Shown: one piece after another, positions 9,344 to 18,285 of the stretch
Layout of the letters: each line of letters starts with the position of its first letter
Position numbering within the stretch: the first letter of the stretch is position 1
Source of the DNA: M55B112 sp040903745
GTDB taxonomy: Bacteria; Bacteroidota; Bacteroidia; Bacteroidales; GCA-2748055
Assembly (NCBI GenBank): GCA_040903745.1
Contig: JBBDUV010000006.1
Coordinates: forward strand, 1 to 64,000
Length of the DNA stretch: 64,000 bases
Reading direction: 5' to 3'
The notes under the pieces: model-generated
The model's database searches: none
What the model was told of the DNA's origin: nothing
What the model saw: only the letters and a program-made list of their open reading frames with translations
Program-made: the position numbers and the translations under genes

Positions 9344-9550
9344 ATGAAAGTGCTTGTTGATGTAAAAGATAATAAAGGAGACTTTATCCTGGAGCTGCTC
9401 AATAATTTCTCATTTGCCAAGGCCAAACCAATCTCGCCGGCTAAGGCACAGTTGCTTGAAGAAATTAAAGAAGCCGTGGAAAACCTGAACCTTGTTAAGC
9501 AAGGTAAAATGGAAGCCAGGCCAGCTAAAGACCTGCTTGATGAGCTATAA
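9344..9550 (+). CDS. Antitoxin of RelE/ParE-type module (copy 2)
   Basis: 68 residues beginning MKVLVDVKDNKGDF and ending AKDLLDEL. It aligns over its whole length with the antitoxin at 439-648: same start, the KAKP motif near residue 30, KQGK near residue 53 and the same C-terminal DLLDEL. Its last 11 bases overlap the start of the toxin gene, exactly as in copy 1. It probably neutralises the adjacent toxin and represses the shared promoter; the exact family name is uncertain. Confidence 0.8.
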   Translation: MKVLVDVKDNKGDFILELLNNFSFAKAKPISPAKAQLLEEIKEAVENLNLVKQGKMEARPAKDLLDEL

Positions 9551-9869
9551 TATTCTTACCATTCCCCCATTTGACAAGCAGCTTAAAAGGCTTGTGAAAA
9601 AATTTCCATCCCTTAAAAAAGAATACGCCGAACTGATTGAAAGTTTGGAAAATGACCCAATGCAGGGCAATGCAATGGCTAAGAGTTGTTATAAGATCCG
9701 GGTTGCCATTAAATCAAAGGCGAAAGGGAAAAGAGGTGGTGCCAGGGTTGTTGCTCATGTGCAAATTGTTAACAATATCGTTTATCTCTTAACAATCTAC
9801 GATAAATCCGAACATAAAGATATCTCTGACAAAGAAATTGAGTACCTGCTCTCCTTCGTGCAAGAATAA
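9540..9869 (+). CDS. RelE/ParE-type toxin (copy 2)
   Basis: 109 residues from the ATG at 9540 (MSYNILTIPPFDKQLKRL). The longer frame from 9492 runs out of frame through the antitoxin and is not the start. It shares SYNI, the basic CYKIRVAIKSKAKGKRGGAR strand and VYLLTIYDKSE with copy 1. As for copy 1, the target (mRNA or gyrase) cannot be decided. It ends 36 bases from the convergent fumarase gene. Confidence 0.85.
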   Translation: MSYNILTIPPFDKQLKRLVKKFPSLKKEYAELIESLENDPMQGNAMAKSCYKIRVAIKSKAKGKRGGARVVAHVQIVNNIVYLLTIYDKSEHKDISDKEIEYLLSFVQE

Positions 9870-9905
9870 TACTCCGGCTGATGCTACTAAAAGCCTTATG
9901 TATTG

Positions 9906-11300
9906 CTAATCCCTCTTTCCAATCATTTTTGACGGGTCGACCCATTCGTCGAATTCTGCTTCTGTCAGGTATTCCAGTGCCAGTGCGGCCTCCTTCAAAG
10001 TTGTCCCCTCCTCGTGTGCCTTTTTTGCGATTTTGGCGGCCTTTTCATAACCGATATGGGTGTTCAGGGCTGTAACCAGCATCAGGGAGTTGTTCAGGTT
10101 CTCCTTGATCCGCTCATAGTTGGGCTCGATGCCGACGGCGCAGTTGTTATTGAATGAGAGGCAGGCATCGCCCAGCAGACGGGCCGACTGCAGGAAATTG
10201 TGGATCATAACGGGCTTGAAGACGTTCAGCTCGAAATGACCGTTGCTACCTCCGATATTGATGGTAACATCGTTTCCCATCACCTGCGCACATACCATCG
10301 TGAGTGCTTCGGCCTGGGTTGGGTTCACCTTGCCGGGCATGATGGAGGAGCCGGGTTCGTTGGCCGGGATGATGATCTCGCCGATCCCGCAACGCGGTCC
10401 GGAGGCAAGCATGCGGATGTCATTCCCGATCTTCATCAGGCTTACAGCCAGTGTCTTCAGGGCACCATGCGACTCAACGATCGCATCGTGGGCTGCCAGC
10501 CCTTCGAACTTGTTGGAGCCGGTGACGAAGGAGAGCTCTGTATATTTGGCGATGTAGGCCGCCACCAGCCGGTCGTAGTCCTCCGGGGTGTTAATGCCCG
10601 TTCCGACGGCAGTGCCACCGAGCGCGATCTCCGAAAGGTGGTCGAATGAAAAAACCAGTGCCTTCAGGCCATGCTCCAGCTGGGAAACATACCCGGAAAA
10701 TTCCTGTCCGAGGGTGAGGGGAGTGGCATCCATCCAGTGGGTCCGGCCGATCTTTACCACATCCATGAACTCATGAGATTTCTTTTTGAGTGAGTTGCGC
10801 AGCTCTTTGATCCCCGGAATGGTAGACTCCATGATCACCTGGTAGGCGGCGATATGCATGGCTGTGGGGAAGGTGTCGTTTGATGATTGCGATTTGTTGA
10901 CATCATCGTTGGGGTGGATCAGCCGGGTGCCCCCGCCGAGTTTGTTGCCCAGCAGCACGTGGGCACGGTTGGCTACTACTTCGTTGACGTTCATGTTCGA
11001 TTGCGTGCCTGAACCGGTTTGGTATACTACCAGGGGGAACTGGTCGTTCAGCTTGCCATCGATGATCTCGTCGCAGACCTGCATGATGATGTCGGCCTTC
11101 TCCCTGGGGAGTACCCCCAGGTCTAGGTTGGCAGCTGCGGCAGCCTTCTTGAGGTAGCCGAAGGCACGGATGATCTCCAGCGGCATCTTCACATCGCCAA
11201 TCCTGAAATTATCGAGGGATCGCTGTGTTTGCGCGCCCCAGTACTTATCGGCAGGTACCTGTACCTCGCCCATCGTGTCTTTTTCGATACGGTAGTCCAT
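9906..11300 (-). CDS. fumC: Class II fumarate hydratase
   Basis: 464 residues, the usual class II fumarase length. The family signature GSSIMPGKVNPTQ is present, as are GSGTQSNMNVNEV and the substrate-binding segment KIGRTHWMDATPLTLGQE. The cytoplasmic enzyme hydrates fumarate to malate without an iron-sulfur cluster, so it is oxygen-tolerant. Aspartase and argininosuccinate lyase share the fold, but the N-terminal DTMGEVQVPADKYWGAQTQR is typical of FumC. It is transcribed alone toward the toxin-antitoxin module. It complements the mutAB genes in the C4-dicarboxylate route. Confidence 0.96.
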   Translation of the reverse strand: MDYRIEKDTMGEVQVPADKYWGAQTQRSLDNFRIGDVKMPLEIIRAFGYLKKAAAAANLDLGVLPREKADIIMQVCDEIIDGKLNDQFPLVVYQTGSGTQSNMNVNEVVANRAHVLLGNKLGGGTRLIHPNDDVNKSQSSNDTFPTAMHIAAYQVIMESTIPGIKELRNSLKKKSHEFMDVVKIGRTHWMDATPLTLGQEFSGYVSQLEHGLKALVFSFDHLSEIALGGTAVGTGINTPEDYDRLVAAYIAKYTELSFVTGSNKFEGLAAHDAIVESHGALKTLAVSLMKIGNDIRMLASGPRCGIGEIIIPANEPGSSIMPGKVNPTQAEALTMVCAQVMGNDVTINIGGSNGHFELNVFKPVMIHNFLQSARLLGDACLSFNNNCAVGIEPNYERIKENLNNSLMLVTALNTHIGYEKAAKIAKKAHEEGTTLKEAALALEYLTEAEFDEWVDPSKMIGKRD

Positions 11301-11376
11301 TGGTCTGTTATTTTGAACCTAAAGGTAGGAAAAAGGTGGCTAGGTAGGAGGAGTTAGGACATGTTTTTCAAAACTT

Positions 11377-11862
11377 CTATGAGTCCACCTTCATCATCAG
11401 TACGGTGACATAAGCTACCTGGTCGGAGCCATATTCGACACCGACTCCACACTGACTGTAGTCTTTGAGTATCATGGCATTGGTTGTTGAATCTATGGTC
11501 CAGTTGGCTACGATTTCTGTAGCGGATGTGCTGCTGGTGCTTTGTATGAGGGTCAGATCATTGTACCCGCCAATCTTGTCATGGATGACATCCCAATGTA
11601 ATGAGATGCCTGTTGTGTCGAGACCAGTGCTGCTAAAAGAAAGCTTCGCGCTGAAAAATTGTGCTTCCTTCACCATGATGGGCTGATGCGCAAATAGATC
11701 TTCGGACGAAATGCCATTGTTGATCCTGTGTGATTTGATCTCATTATAGATTTGGAATTCGATGGATTTTATATTTGTAAACGGCTCATTATCAGCGCAC
11801 GAGAGAGCGGTTAACAGGAAGAAAGCCAGTATAGGTGTGAGGGTGATGAAAGATCTTTTCAT
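11377..11862 (-). CDS. Putative lipoprotein with a divergent CAP/SCP-like domain
   Basis: 161 residues. The signal peptide ends in the lipobox LTALSC at about residue 22, so it is likely an envelope lipoprotein. The remainder resembles a worn CAP (SCP/PR1) domain: a helix with IYNEIKSHRINNGIS, then a central segment with LHWDVIHDKIGGYNDL, then VANWTIDSTTNAMILKD, then YSQCGVGVEYG and a final hydrophobic strand YVTVLMMKV. Several of the usual His/Glu cavity residues cannot be placed. The CAP assignment is therefore an inference from pattern, and the function is unknown. It stands alone between fumC and the BNR protein. Confidence 0.65.
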   Translation of the reverse strand: MKRSFITLTPILAFFLLTALSCADNEPFTNIKSIEFQIYNEIKSHRINNGISSEDLFAHQPIMVKEAQFFSAKLSFSSTGLDTTGISLHWDVIHDKIGGYNDLTLIQSTSSTSATEIVANWTIDSTTNAMILKDYSQCGVGVEYGSDQVAYVTVLMMKVDS

Positions 11863-11907
11863 TACTTTAAGTTTCTAAATAATTTAGTGGTTTGTTGCTG
11901 GAACATT

Positions 11908-11915
11908 CAAACATA
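11908..11915 (-). promoter_or_regulatory. Possible -7 box for the CAP-like lipoprotein
   Basis: The minus strand reads TATGTTTG, fitting TAnnTTTG, 45 bases before the ATG at 11862. No TTG lies at the ideal -33 distance. Confidence 0.3.
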
Positions 11916-12125
11916 CGTAAATATGACCAAAAAGTTTTTAATTTAGTTGTAATAAATAAAAATTTTGTCATTTCGGGAACATCTTCATTCCAATTCCCTG
12001 TCAGAATCTGTTTGTTTTTCATATAAACCGATCTGTATCCGCAACCGATCTAAAGCCGAAATATCGACCTATCCGGTCTTAATTCATATTTGCAACGGCC
12101 ATGGAAAATGAGCATTTATTTGTTA

Positions 12126-14435
12126 TTATGGCTTTGTATTTACCGGATCGGCATCCAGTACAAACATGCCGCGGCCGTGTGTGGCGATGATTACCAGGTT
12201 TTCGCGGGGATGGATTTTCAGGTCGTGTACGTAGGTACAGGGTAGATCTCCCAGTATGTTCCATGTTGCGCACCTGTCGGTTGATACATAAACCCCCACA
12301 TCGGTGCCGGTATAAATAATGTTCTTGTTGCCCGGGTCCTCTCGGATCACATTGACCGGTCCGACCGGGATATTGGATGAGATATCTTCCCATGTATCGC
12401 CGAAATCGGTCGATCTCCAGATATAGACCTGGGCATCGTCGTCGCGTCTGCCGGTTTGGGTGACATACACTGTTCCCATGTCATATTTCGATGCAACAAT
12501 GCGTGAAACCCACCGTTCGGGCAGTGGGTTCTTCCTGATATTCTCCCAGGTTTCCCCTCCATCTTTTGTTCTCCATAATCTCCCGTCGTCCGTTCCTGCA
12601 TATAGCAATCCCGCCCTAAATGGCGATTCATCAATAGCGGTGATGGTTTGGTAGCTGATGTCGCCCCGTTTTTTCGGATCGTTGGTTGTAAGGTCGTGGC
12701 TGATAATTTCCCATGTATCGCCCAGATCTTTCGACTGCATCACGTATTGAACACCGTGGTAAACAATATCGGGATTGTGCGGTGAAAAAATGGTGGGGGC
12801 CATCCACTGTCCCCTGAAATCAGTTTCTTCGGGATAGGTGTTGGGCAGAACGTATTTCATATCCCCGGGATATCCGTCAACCGTTGCCTTTGCAAGTTTG
12901 CCATAGAAGAGGGATGCCAGGATGGTGTTGTTGTTCCGTGGTTCGACGATGTGTGTACTCCCTTCGGCGCCGAGGGTGTAGTTCCAGGCGGTGGGACGGA
13001 TGCGGTCTTTCCCGCGCGACAGGTCAACCTCGCTGTAGAAGCTATGGTGGTCCTGGATGGATCCATACACGCGGAAGGGTTCGGCATGGTCGAACTCAAT
13101 ATTGTAGAATTGTGCCAGCGGTAGCTCTTCGATGAGGCTTCGCCAATTTTTCCCCTGGTCGTATGATACGCTCACCCCGCCATCGTGTGCTGAAAGCAGG
13201 TAGTTGGAGTTGTCAGGATCGATCCAAAGCCCATGGTGGTCGGCATGGATCTCGCGGATATCGGTAAATGTTTCTCCGCTGTCGAACGACTGGTTGAGCC
13301 AGATCCCGAGGGAGTAGATCGTGTTGGCATCATTCGGGTCCACCCGTATCTGTCCAAAGACCCAGCCATAGGTGGCCGAATGGTTCTCCATATGTTTTTT
13401 CATTTTTTCTGTTTGTCCGCTCGTCTGCTTCCAGCTCTCCCCGGCATCTTCCGACTTGAAAATGGTAGCGCCTTTGATTACATCCTTCATCGGGCGACCA
13501 TAATTGTCCAGTTCGCCCTCTTTGGCTTTGTAGGACAGGTCGTAATTGTCGACCAGCAGGTAGAGCACATCCGGATCGGAGAGGGAGATGTCGATTCCCA
13601 TGCGGCCACGGAAGTTGGGTTCGGGCAGACCGTTGTTCATATTATTCCAGGTTTTTCCTGCATCGGTCGATTTCCAGACATGGTTGTTCTTGTGGTGTGT
13701 ATAGGTCCGCGGATCGTTCCATTTCAGACGGGTACGCTGCCATGAGGTGGCATAGAGAATATCGGGGTTTGAAGGGTGCATTACCAGGTCGATGATCCCG
13801 GTTTCATCGTCGATCGAGATAATTTTTTCCCAGGAGTGGCCCCCGTCGGTTGTTTTGTATAGTCCACGTTCTTTGTTTTTGGTCCACTCGTGACCCGAAG
13901 CGGCAACATAGACTGTGTTGGGGTCTTCCGGGTGGATAATAATCCTTGCGATAGTAAAGGTGTTTTCCAGTCCCATGTGCTGCCAGCTCTTTCCGCCATC
14001 TTCAGTCTTCCATACACCACATCCGGCATTGGAGGAGCGGAAGATATTTGCTTCGCCTGTTCCGGCCCAAACGAGGTCAGGGTTGGATTGGCAGACAGCG
14101 ATATCGCCGATGGTGGAGGTGCCGTAGTTGTCGAAGACCGGTTCGAAGGTGACCCCCTCATTGATACTTTTCCAGATGCCTCCACTGGCCGAGGCGACCC
14201 ATATGGTGTAGTTTTTTCCGCGGGGTTGTACTGCTTCGATATCGGTACAGCGGCCTGAAATGTTCGTCGGACCGATGAACTGCCATTGGAGGCTATCGAA
14301 AGGGGATGCTGCGCGCATTTGTTCATGGGCCTCATATCCCTTAAGTTTTGTATGGCCGTCTGTGACCGGTTTTTTCTGGGAGAAGATGGTGAATGAAAAG
14401 AAGATTGTGAGAAGAAGAAGTGCTGGTTTTTTCAT
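12126..14435 (-). CDS. Secreted BNR/sortilin-like beta-propeller protein
   Basis: 769 residues with a cleavable signal peptide (ALLLLTIFFSFTIFSQ). The body is a long run of propeller blades with repeated Asp-box-like motifs (GGKSWQHM, GGHSWEKI, AGKTWNNM, AGESWKQT, LGDTWEII, GGETWENI, FGDTWEDI). Adjacent strands often read NTVYVA or DILYAT. This is the WD40/YVTN, sortilin (VPS10) or sialidase-like architecture. Such proteins are often labelled glycosyl hydrolases, but the catalytic residues of sialidases are not evident. A role in binding or processing extracellular polymers is likely. I see no obvious type IX secretion C-terminal domain. Confidence 0.85.
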   Translation of the reverse strand: MKKPALLLLTIFFSFTIFSQKKPVTDGHTKLKGYEAHEQMRAASPFDSLQWQFIGPTNISGRCTDIEAVQPRGKNYTIWVASASGGIWKSINEGVTFEPVFDNYGTSTIGDIAVCQSNPDLVWAGTGEANIFRSSNAGCGVWKTEDGGKSWQHMGLENTFTIARIIIHPEDPNTVYVAASGHEWTKNKERGLYKTTDGGHSWEKIISIDDETGIIDLVMHPSNPDILYATSWQRTRLKWNDPRTYTHHKNNHVWKSTDAGKTWNNMNNGLPEPNFRGRMGIDISLSDPDVLYLLVDNYDLSYKAKEGELDNYGRPMKDVIKGATIFKSEDAGESWKQTSGQTEKMKKHMENHSATYGWVFGQIRVDPNDANTIYSLGIWLNQSFDSGETFTDIREIHADHHGLWIDPDNSNYLLSAHDGGVSVSYDQGKNWRSLIEELPLAQFYNIEFDHAEPFRVYGSIQDHHSFYSEVDLSRGKDRIRPTAWNYTLGAEGSTHIVEPRNNNTILASLFYGKLAKATVDGYPGDMKYVLPNTYPEETDFRGQWMAPTIFSPHNPDIVYHGVQYVMQSKDLGDTWEIISHDLTTNDPKKRGDISYQTITAIDESPFRAGLLYAGTDDGRLWRTKDGGETWENIRKNPLPERWVSRIVASKYDMGTVYVTQTGRRDDDAQVYIWRSTDFGDTWEDISSNIPVGPVNVIREDPGNKNIIYTGTDVGVYVSTDRCATWNILGDLPCTYVHDLKIHPRENLVIIATHGRGMFVLDADPVNTKP

Positions 14436-14580
14436 GGTGTTGTATTTTGATTGGTAAATTTACGTAAAAAGGCCAAATCATGCACTGATGAATAGGAATG
14501 AGTTGTATTTTAAAGTATGCAGCTAATTATTTGACAGATATAGCGAATAGTATTAAATTGGTTGCAAAATTTGTGATACC

Positions 14581-15690
14581 ATGAGATTCAACATTTTTCT
14601 TCTTTCACTTCTGGTCGGTACCTTTTATTGTGGTACGCTAAATTCACAGATTCCGGAGGGTGAAATTGTTATTACAGCCAGTTCGACCCTTCCGGCAAGC
14701 CGAACGGCAAATTTTTCTCCTGATAATTTGATGGATGGCACCAATTCATCATGGAGCGAGGGAGATCCTGGGAGTGGAGTGGGGGAGTCTTTCGTATTTG
14801 ATTTCCGGTATTCTGATGAGATGAAGTATGTGGTAATTAAAAATGGATACGGTGTCGAAAAGTATTGGAGGGCCAATGCCAGAATTAAGATGTTGGAAGT
14901 AACAGATCAAAACGGGCTTTCGCGGGTGTTGCATCTCGAGGATACACCGCAACTGAGGGCTTATGGTTTAATGGAACTGGAAGAAGATGAGCATGGTATG
15001 CTATTTCCGGGAGAGCCACTGTCGGGCAGTTATTATACTTTCGAAATCCTCGAGGTATATGAAGGGGAGAAGTGGCAGGATGCCTGTATCACAGAGATCA
15101 TGGTAAATGAATGGTATTCTGAGAACTTCCGGATGGATCGGGAGTTTATGTACCAACAAATTTTCATGGAGTATCTGGATGGAACACCGGATGGTAAAGG
15201 GACGCTCTATGTTGAATTAGAATGGGACGGTTATGCTCCGGTAGATGTGAATGACGGTTATTATAAAGAGGAGATTGTCTCTGGAGATGGAACTTCTGGA
15301 TTCAGGGAGTATAGATTGTTTATCAACGAAGCAGCAAAAGATTATTATCTGTTTAGATTTGAGTTTATGCGTCAGCCTGACCAGGCAACCATGGAGGGAC
15401 GTCATGGGGATTCCGGACCTACATTTGTATACTCTTTTTCTCATGAATTTATGAAGTATGACACGGTGGTGGGTGAATTTTTTATTCTGACACACGATCG
15501 CATGAATGAGCTGTTTGATGAAGATCCTGTTGCGGTGCTTTCTGAAATCGCCGGGAAGGATCTTTTGCTACATGAGATTGGTATGCGATATGATAAACCG
15601 GAATCTGCCAGGTTTATCTATCCGGCGACCGGTGAGACCGAGTTTGAAGTGCACTTTGTTTGGGATGGTGCGAATTTCAGGTTGGAATAA
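14581..15690 (+). CDS. Secreted protein with NADase-type glycan-binding domain
   Basis: 369 residues with a signal peptide (IFLLSLLVGTFYCGTLNSQ). Residues about 30-175 follow the pattern of the discoidin-like 'NADase-type glycan-binding' domain: ASSTLPAS, then FSPDNLMDGTNSSWSEG, then GVGESFVFDF, then VVIKNGYG, then ANARIKMLEV, and finally YEGEKWQDACITEIMVNEW. The C-terminal half (about 180-369) is rich in aromatic and acidic residues, and I recognise no family. It lies 38 bases upstream of the receiver-SpoIIE gene on the same strand, so the two may be cotranscribed. The ligand and any enzymatic activity are unknown. Confidence 0.75.
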   Translation: MRFNIFLLSLLVGTFYCGTLNSQIPEGEIVITASSTLPASRTANFSPDNLMDGTNSSWSEGDPGSGVGESFVFDFRYSDEMKYVVIKNGYGVEKYWRANARIKMLEVTDQNGLSRVLHLEDTPQLRAYGLMELEEDEHGMLFPGEPLSGSYYTFEILEVYEGEKWQDACITEIMVNEWYSENFRMDREFMYQQIFMEYLDGTPDGKGTLYVELEWDGYAPVDVNDGYYKEEIVSGDGTSGFREYRLFINEAAKDYYLFRFEFMRQPDQATMEGRHGDSGPTFVYSFSHEFMKYDTVVGEFFILTHDRMNELFDEDPVAVLSEIAGKDLLLHEIGMRYDKPESARFIYPATGETEFEVHFVWDGANFRLE

Positions 15691-15728
15691 ATGGACAATA
15701 GCTGAAACATTTTATTGAATATGATGAG

Positions 15729-16886
15729 ATGGGTGATAGAGAACCAAGAATATTGTTGATTGAAGATAGTTTTGACAGCATGCAGCATGTCACTTCTATA
15801 TTAGATGATGCGGGTTATTATATTGTCATTTCCCTGAATGGATTTAATTCTTTGTCCTATATTGTCAAGGAAAAATTTGATCTGATCATTCTGGATCTTA
15901 TGAATTCTGACATGGCGGGGTATGAAATGTTGGCCCAGATCATGGAACGGGGCAGAAACGCTGAGACGCCCGTGGTATTCCTGACAGGTAATGAAGAGAA
16001 TACAAACCTTATGCAGGGGGTACGATATCCAAATGTCGATTTCGTTAAGAAGCCATTCAGGCGTGAAGAGCTGTTAAACAGGGTGGAGAACCAGCTTGCC
16101 CTGCTTCGCAGTAAAGAGGAGCTAAGGGCAGCAAAGATTATCCGTGACAGTATCAACTATGCTTTCAGGATACAAAAATCAATGCTGCCATCTGAAGAAA
16201 TGTTAAAATTTCTTTTTAGTGATTATTTCATCATTCACCGTCCGCTGAATATTGTGAGTGGTGATTTTTACTGGGCAAGGAGGATGAAAGATCTTATCGT
16301 TTTTTCTGTAGCAGACTGCAGTGGACATGGTGTGCCGGGAGCCTTTCTGAGTGTTTTGGGAATCAGCCTGCTCAATGAATTAAGCATGAAGATCAAGGTT
16401 GATTATCCCCATGTGATGATGAATAATTTGCGGTTCAGGTTCAAGGAATCCCTGGAACGTTCAGGGATTGAATCTTATCTGTCTGAAGGAATTGACATGG
16501 TGATAGGTATGATTGATCTAAAAAGTATGAAATTGTATTCGGCCGGTGCATTTAATTCTATTTTTCATGTGAGGGATGGCGTAATTCATGAAATAAAGGG
16601 TGACAGGCAGCCGGTTGGATATTATCCAGTGGAAATGCCCTTTTCACAACAGGTTACGCAGCTTAAGAAAGGAGACCATTTGTTCCTTAGCACGGATGGA
16701 TTAATTGACCAGTTTGGTGGAGAAAAGGGAAAGAAGGTGCAAGGCCGTGGTTTTTCTTCCTGGTTAATGGAGATGCAGGGTATGGCGATTTCTGAACAAC
16801 AAGAGGAGTTGACTAAAAAAATGGAAAATTGGATGGCACATGATGGTCAGGTAGATGATATCCTGATCATGGGTATTGAAACGTAG
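15729..16886 (+). CDS. Response regulator with SpoIIE-type PP2C phosphatase output
   Basis: 385 residues, no signal peptide, cytoplasmic. Residues about 7-125 are a receiver domain: acidic pair E12/D13, phosphoacceptor D56 in LIILDLMNSD, VVFLTGNEE, and the conserved lysine in VKKPF. A short helix links to a SpoIIE phosphatase domain: SGDFYWARR, VADCSGHGVPGAF, FSAGAFN-like LYSAGAFNS, LFLSTDGLIDQ and DDILIMG. The family dephosphorylates serine phosphoproteins such as anti-anti-sigma factors, with phosphorylation of the receiver as the switch. The hybrid kinase gene follows 20 bases later, a likely cognate partner. No STAS or RsbW-type target is present in the window. Confidence 0.9.
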   Translation: MGDREPRILLIEDSFDSMQHVTSILDDAGYYIVISLNGFNSLSYIVKEKFDLIILDLMNSDMAGYEMLAQIMERGRNAETPVVFLTGNEENTNLMQGVRYPNVDFVKKPFRREELLNRVENQLALLRSKEELRAAKIIRDSINYAFRIQKSMLPSEEMLKFLFSDYFIIHRPLNIVSGDFYWARRMKDLIVFSVADCSGHGVPGAFLSVLGISLLNELSMKIKVDYPHVMMNNLRFRFKESLERSGIESYLSEGIDMVIGMIDLKSMKLYSAGAFNSIFHVRDGVIHEIKGDRQPVGYYPVEMPFSQQVTQLKKGDHLFLSTDGLIDQFGGEKGKKVQGRGFSSWLMEMQGMAISEQQEELTKKMENWMAHDGQVDDILIMGIET

Positions 16887-16906
16887 TAAAATTTAAATTC
16901 TTTATA

Positions 16907-18271
16907 ATGAAAACTTCATTTTACCTCAGGCTTGGACTGTTAATGTCACTGATTTATTATTCATTGGATGCACTGCTGGATTATTTGATCTTATATGAAA
17001 ATTTATCATTCCTGGATACATTAGTCCTGAATGTCCCTGTTAATGAGTTGTATAACAGGTTTACTGCCATCTTACTGATTATTGTATCATTGCTACTTAT
17101 AAGGTTAAATAGCTTGCGGATCGGAAGGACCAGGAGAATCAGGGAAGATGACATTTTTACAGATCTGAACAAAAGTTCGGTCATTGAGCTGGTCGGTCAC
17201 CAGCTAAAAACTTCCCTGTCCACAATCATAGGATTTTCAAAGTTGATGGATGAAAAGGGGATCAATGAAAAAACACGGTCGATGTACAGCGAGCATGTAT
17301 ATATTAGCAGCACCAACCTGCTTCATCTATTCAATAACCTAATAGATTTGAACCGGTTGATCAACGACCGGTATACAATACTGAAGGAGACCTGCAAGGT
17401 AACAAAAATGTTGGGTGACCTCAGGGATAAGTACAAGGAGGATATTGATAACAGACCTACTCAAAAGATCAGCTTGAAAATGAGTGTTCCTGAAGCGTCA
17501 AGGAATCTGACTCTTGTAACGGACTGCATAAAGATGCAGAAGATTTTGGGAAGGCTCCTTGAAAATGCTATAAACTTTACACATGAAGGCATTATTGAAT
17601 TTGGCTATACCATAGAGGATAATACAGTCAGATTTTTTGTGACCGATAAAGGTGGGGGTCTTTCACTTGAAAACCTTGAAAATGCATTTTCGCATTATTC
17701 CATCCGTAAAAAAAGTCTTGATGCTATATTTGACCTGGCAGCATTACGTGTAATTGTTGCCAGGAAGCTTGCTGAATTGATTGGAGGAAACCTTTGGTCC
17801 GACTCAAAGCTTGGAATGGGATCAACATTCTATTTTTCTACTCCGCTAAGCGGTCATCATGAGGAACTTCAGACGGAAAAACTTGAGGATGGGGGAGTGC
17901 CTGACTGGGGTGGTAAGATGGTTTTAGTTGCGGAGGATGTCGAGCCCAACTATTTACTGCTAAAAGAGTTACTTAAACCCACAAAAGTTGAGATGACCTG
18001 GGCCCGTAATGGAAGGGAGGCGGTTGAATATTTCAGGGAACATCAGGAAAGTGTGGACCTTATATTAATGGATATCGTTATGCCAGAGATGGATGGTTTT
18101 GAGGCCGCAAGGAAGATCAGGGAACTGAGTCAACAGGTACCAATTGTTGGTCAGACTGCCTATTCACTTGAATACGACAACAACCCTGATCAGCTTGTTA
18201 ACTTTAATGACTACATCACCAAACCGATCTGGTATCATGAGCTGATCAGTAGAATGATCAAATACATATAA
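16907..18271 (+). CDS. Hybrid histidine kinase with divergent ATP-binding domain and C-terminal receiver
   Basis: 454 residues. Two membrane segments (about residues 7-27 and 48-67) precede a HisKA domain with H98 in GHQLKTSLSTIIGFS. The HATPase domain has an N-box (LLENAINFTH), a G1 box (DKGGGLS) and a final GMGSTFYFSTPL. The usual GxGLGLxI box, however, reads FDLAALRVIVARK, so ATP handling may be impaired or altered. A receiver domain follows (VAEDVEPN, D389 in LILMDIVMPEMDG, lysine in ITKP). The protein has almost no periplasmic sensor loop. It sits directly after the receiver-SpoIIE gene, suggesting a phosphorelay controlling that phosphatase. Confidence 0.88.
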   Translation: MKTSFYLRLGLLMSLIYYSLDALLDYLILYENLSFLDTLVLNVPVNELYNRFTAILLIIVSLLLIRLNSLRIGRTRRIREDDIFTDLNKSSVIELVGHQLKTSLSTIIGFSKLMDEKGINEKTRSMYSEHVYISSTNLLHLFNNLIDLNRLINDRYTILKETCKVTKMLGDLRDKYKEDIDNRPTQKISLKMSVPEASRNLTLVTDCIKMQKILGRLLENAINFTHEGIIEFGYTIEDNTVRFFVTDKGGGLSLENLENAFSHYSIRKKSLDAIFDLAALRVIVARKLAELIGGNLWSDSKLGMGSTFYFSTPLSGHHEELQTEKLEDGGVPDWGGKMVLVAEDVEPNYLLLKELLKPTKVEMTWARNGREAVEYFREHQESVDLILMDIVMPEMDGFEAARKIRELSQQVPIVGQTAYSLEYDNNPDQLVNFNDYITKPIWYHELISRMIKYI

Positions 18272-18285
18272 AAGGGTCAGGATTA

